DNA from: Chloroflexota bacterium
Lineage (GTDB): Bacteria; Chloroflexota; UBA6077; JADZDV01
Length of the DNA: 8,735 nucleotides
Assembly: GCA_020850915.1 (NCBI GenBank)
Contig: JADZDV010000107.1
Location: forward strand, 1-8,735
Direction of reading: 5' to 3'
Of the stretch, positions 7,115 to 8,735 are shown in pieces (the stretch's first letter is position 1; every line of letters begins with the position of its first letter). The notes below the pieces were generated by a model. The model was not told where the DNA came from, did no database searches, and was given only the letters and a program-made list of their open reading frames with translations. Made by a program: the position numbers and the translations under genes.

Positions 7115-8572
7115 CTAGTCCCAGTCGGGGAAGGCCGGCGGCGATATCTGGTCGATGCTCCGTTTCGCCCGGTCGTGCTCCTGCATTCGGACGCGCGTTG
7201 CCTCGCCGGCGGTCTGAAGCCGGCGGGCCACGTCTCGGTCAGTCTGCGACCACGTCATCTGCCGGTTCTCCATCACGACCCGACCGTCGACGACCACGCC
7301 CTCGACGTCGCTGTGCTCCGCGTAGTAGACGAGGTTCTTGATCGGGTCCCGGACCGGCGCCATGTTGATCGACTCAGCGTCCCAGATGACGAGGTCAGCT
7401 TTGGCACCGGGTGCGAGCCGGCCCAGGTCATCCCGTCCAAGCGCCCTGGCACCACCCAGCGTCGCCGCGTTGAAGACCTCGGCCGCGGTCGCAACATCCG
7501 CCAGTCGATCGACGATCTTCCCGACAACCGCTGCTGACCGCATGTTGACGAGCATCGATTGCGGCGAGCCATCAGTGCCCAGGCTCATGTTGATGCCCGC
7601 GTCCAGGTACCGCTGGAACGACTCCATCGCCAGCCCACGGCGGCCGTGGTTCCAGGGGTTATGGGAGACCGACACGCCGCTCGACGCCATGATCTGGATG
7701 TCGCCAGGCGGGTAGTTGGTCCAGGAGCTGCCGCCGATGATGAGCACGTGGCCAAGGAAGACCCTGGGCGTCAGAAAGCCGATGTCACGCAGCCAGGCGA
7801 TCGGCGTCTTGCCGTGACGCCGCAGCATCTCCTGGAACTCGAGCACGGCCTCGGAGACGTGGATCGTCAGCGGCACATCCATCTCGTCAGCGAGCCGATG
7901 GACCTCCCGCAGCAGCTCTTCCGAGGTATCCTCCGCGTGCGCCGGCTCGAGGTAGCCCCGAATTCGGCCGTTGCCAACACCGTCCCATTGCTCGACAAAC
8001 TCAACCGATCGTCGCAGCCCCTCCCGGCCGGCCTCCTCGTCCCAGTCGTACACGATCTGTTGGCCGTCTGGCGAGTGGAAAAAGGCGCAGCGGAACGGCC
8101 GGGCGATGTACATCCTGAGGCCAGCAGCGAGCGTCCGCTCGATCGTTGGCTCGGGGGTCGAGCGCGGGTTCATCGCGATCGGAAGCTCGACGAACGTCGT
8201 ACAGCCGCTGCGTATGTGCTCGACCAGCGAAAGATCGATCGATGCCAGGTCGGCCTCTTCATCCTGTGCCAGCATCTGCACCGGCAACTGCTGATAGAAG
8301 GTCGACGAGTTGTAGAACCGGGGGTCGCTGACATCGCCAATGTAGGACTTGGCTATCGGGGCATAGGTGACGTGGCCGTGCGTCGAGATGAAGCCTGGCG
8401 TAACGACTTTGCCGGTGGCGTCGATGACGCGATCGACCCGACCGTCGAACTGCTTGCCAACGTGGAGGATTGTGTTCTCCTCGTAGACGACCACACCGTC
8501 CTTGAGGATCCGGTGCTGGCGCCCATCGTAGGCAACGACCCATGTCCCCTTGACGAGCGTTCGATCTGCCAT
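7115..8572 (-). CDS. Amidohydrolase, deaminase/chlorohydrolase type (485 aa)
   Basis: This is probably a cytosolic metal-dependent hydrolase of the amidohydrolase superfamily, in the group with 5-methylthioadenosine/S-adenosylhomocysteine deaminase, guanine deaminase and triazine hydrolases. The N-terminal composite beta-domain (residues 1-58) leads into the HxH metal motif PGFISTHGH (H65, H67). Next come HVSE (H238 as metal ligand, E241 as likely proton shuttle), FLGH (H275), SHNP (303-306) and GTDGSP (D334 as metal ligand). The C-terminal LAPGAKADLVIWD strand and the final beta-domain (to about 440) are typical of the family. Length is within the usual 430-490 range. The segment after D334 departs from the usual MTA/SAH-deaminase pattern, so the substrate cannot be transferred from those enzymes. 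Start ATG is supported by a strong ribosome binding site; stop is TAG. It follows the transporter ATPase by 18 bases. Family assignment is firm; substrate unknown. Confidence 0.9.
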   Translation of the reverse strand: MADRTLVKGTWVVAYDGRQHRILKDGVVVYEENTILHVGKQFDGRVDRVIDATGKVVTPGFISTHGHVTYAPIAKSYIGDVSDPRFYNSSTFYQQLPVQMLAQDEEADLASIDLSLVEHIRSGCTTFVELPIAMNPRSTPEPTIERTLAAGLRMYIARPFRCAFFHSPDGQQIVYDWDEEAGREGLRRSVEFVEQWDGVGNGRIRGYLEPAHAEDTSEELLREVHRLADEMDVPLTIHVSEAVLEFQEMLRRHGKTPIAWLRDIGFLTPRVFLGHVLIIGGSSWTNYPPGDIQIMASSGVSVSHNPWNHGRRGLAMESFQRYLDAGINMSLGTDGSPQSMLVNMRSAAVVGKIVDRLADVATAAEVFNAATLGGARALGRDDLGRLAPGAKADLVIWDAESINMAPVRDPIKNLVYYAEHSDVEGVVVDGRVVMENRQMTWSQTDRDVARRLQTAGEATRVRMQEHDRAKRSIDQISPPAFPDWD

Positions 8573-8576
8573 GAAT

Positions 8577-8585
8577 CTCCTCCTT
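8577..8585 (-). promoter_or_regulatory. Ribosome binding site of the amidohydrolase gene
   Basis: The minus strand reads AAGGAGGAG, with the AAGGAGG core six bases before the ATG at 8572. A second AAGGAG copy overlaps the upstream TAA stop codon (8587-8592). This is the strongest Shine-Dalgarno match in the window and fixes the start of the amidohydrolase. Confidence 0.8.
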
Positions 8586-8590
8586 ACTCC

Positions 8591-8735
8591 TTAGCCTTGA
8601 CCTGGTGGTGCTGCCGAACGGGCCGCCGCGAACACGAGGCAGTCCTCGGCAGCCCACCACAGTCGCACCGGTCGGCCCACTGCCTGGCCTCCGGCCGCGC
8701 CGGCGGTCGATATCGTCGCCGCGATCTGTTCCTCC
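8591..8735 (-). CDS. ABC transporter ATP-binding protein, C-terminal end only (partial)
   Basis: Only the last 47 codons are in the window; the 5' part lies beyond the right edge and the gene ends in TAA at 8591-8593. The readable frame contains a stretch beginning GRPVRLWWAAEDCLVF. This matches the end of a TOBE_2 domain (a beta-strand segment with 'vrl.W..ed..v'), the C-terminal regulatory domain of ATPases in spermidine/putrescine-, iron- and sugar-type ABC importers. No Walker or signature motif is visible because those lie upstream, so the assignment rests on the short tail and on context. The stop is only 18 bases before the amidohydrolase start, and the TAA runs straight into that gene's ribosome binding site, so both are almost certainly on one transcript. 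If correct, the protein would energise import of the compound degraded by the downstream enzymes. Confidence 0.6.
   Translation of the reverse strand, partial: EEQIAATISTAGAAGGQAVGRPVRLWWAAEDCLVFAAARSAAPPGQG

Noticed and set aside
8259..8660. Minus-strand open frame of 133 codons spanning the ABC-ATPase/amidohydrolase junction
   Set aside because: It runs out of frame through the strong ribosome binding site and the conserved start of the amidohydrolase, and its product is arginine-rich with no domain.
1..8735. Mobile elements, CRISPR arrays, tRNA or rRNA genes
   Set aside because: I saw no transposase, terminal repeat pair, regularly spaced direct repeats, tRNA-like folds or rRNA-like conserved segments; the window is almost fully occupied by the operon.

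Overview
The window is a GC-rich bacterial segment read almost entirely from the minus strand. It looks like the downstream part of one long catabolic operon. Base composition (strong G/C preference at third codon positions), consistent Shine-Dalgarno sites and tight gene packing all indicate a bacterium. Soil- or sediment-type lineages such as Chloroflexota or Actinomycetota would fit, but nothing in the sequence fixes the taxonomy.

In the direction of transcription (high to low coordinates) the layout is: the last 47 residues of an ABC transporter ATPase with a TOBE-type tail (8591-8735, cut by the window edge); an amidohydrolase of the deaminase/chlorohydrolase type (7115-8572); a class III aminotransferase resembling glutamate-1-semialdehyde aminomutase (5730-7085); a DUF6282-like putative metal-dependent hydrolase (4780-5673); a short-chain dehydrogenase (3976-4761); and a three-subunit molybdenum hydroxylase in the order FAD subunit, 2Fe-2S subunit, molybdopterin subunit (3964 down to 266). 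Gaps between genes are 18, 29, 56, 18 and 11 bases, followed by overlaps of 11 bases and 1 base, so co-transcription is very likely. A perfect 11-bp inverted repeat starts 16 bases after the last stop codon and probably marks the 3' end of the transcript. The promoter must lie off the right edge.

A reasonable reading is uptake of a nitrogen-containing small molecule followed by hydrolytic deamination or ring/amide hydrolysis, hydroxylation by the Mo enzyme, and dehydrogenase and aminotransferase steps. The substrate is unknown. The molybdenum subunit has xanthine-oxidoreductase-type motifs and lacks the CO dehydrogenase active-site loop. This set of enzymes does not match any pathway I can name, so the operon as a whole is the most interesting object here. 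Individual oddities are a glycine at the usual catalytic serine position of the SDR, and an isoleucine where classical xanthine oxidase has its Mo-site glutamine.

The leftmost 265 bases hold no convincing gene. They contain the operon-end hairpin, a possible 58-codon minus-strand ORF with coding-like composition but no ribosome binding site, and a short GC hairpin at the very edge.
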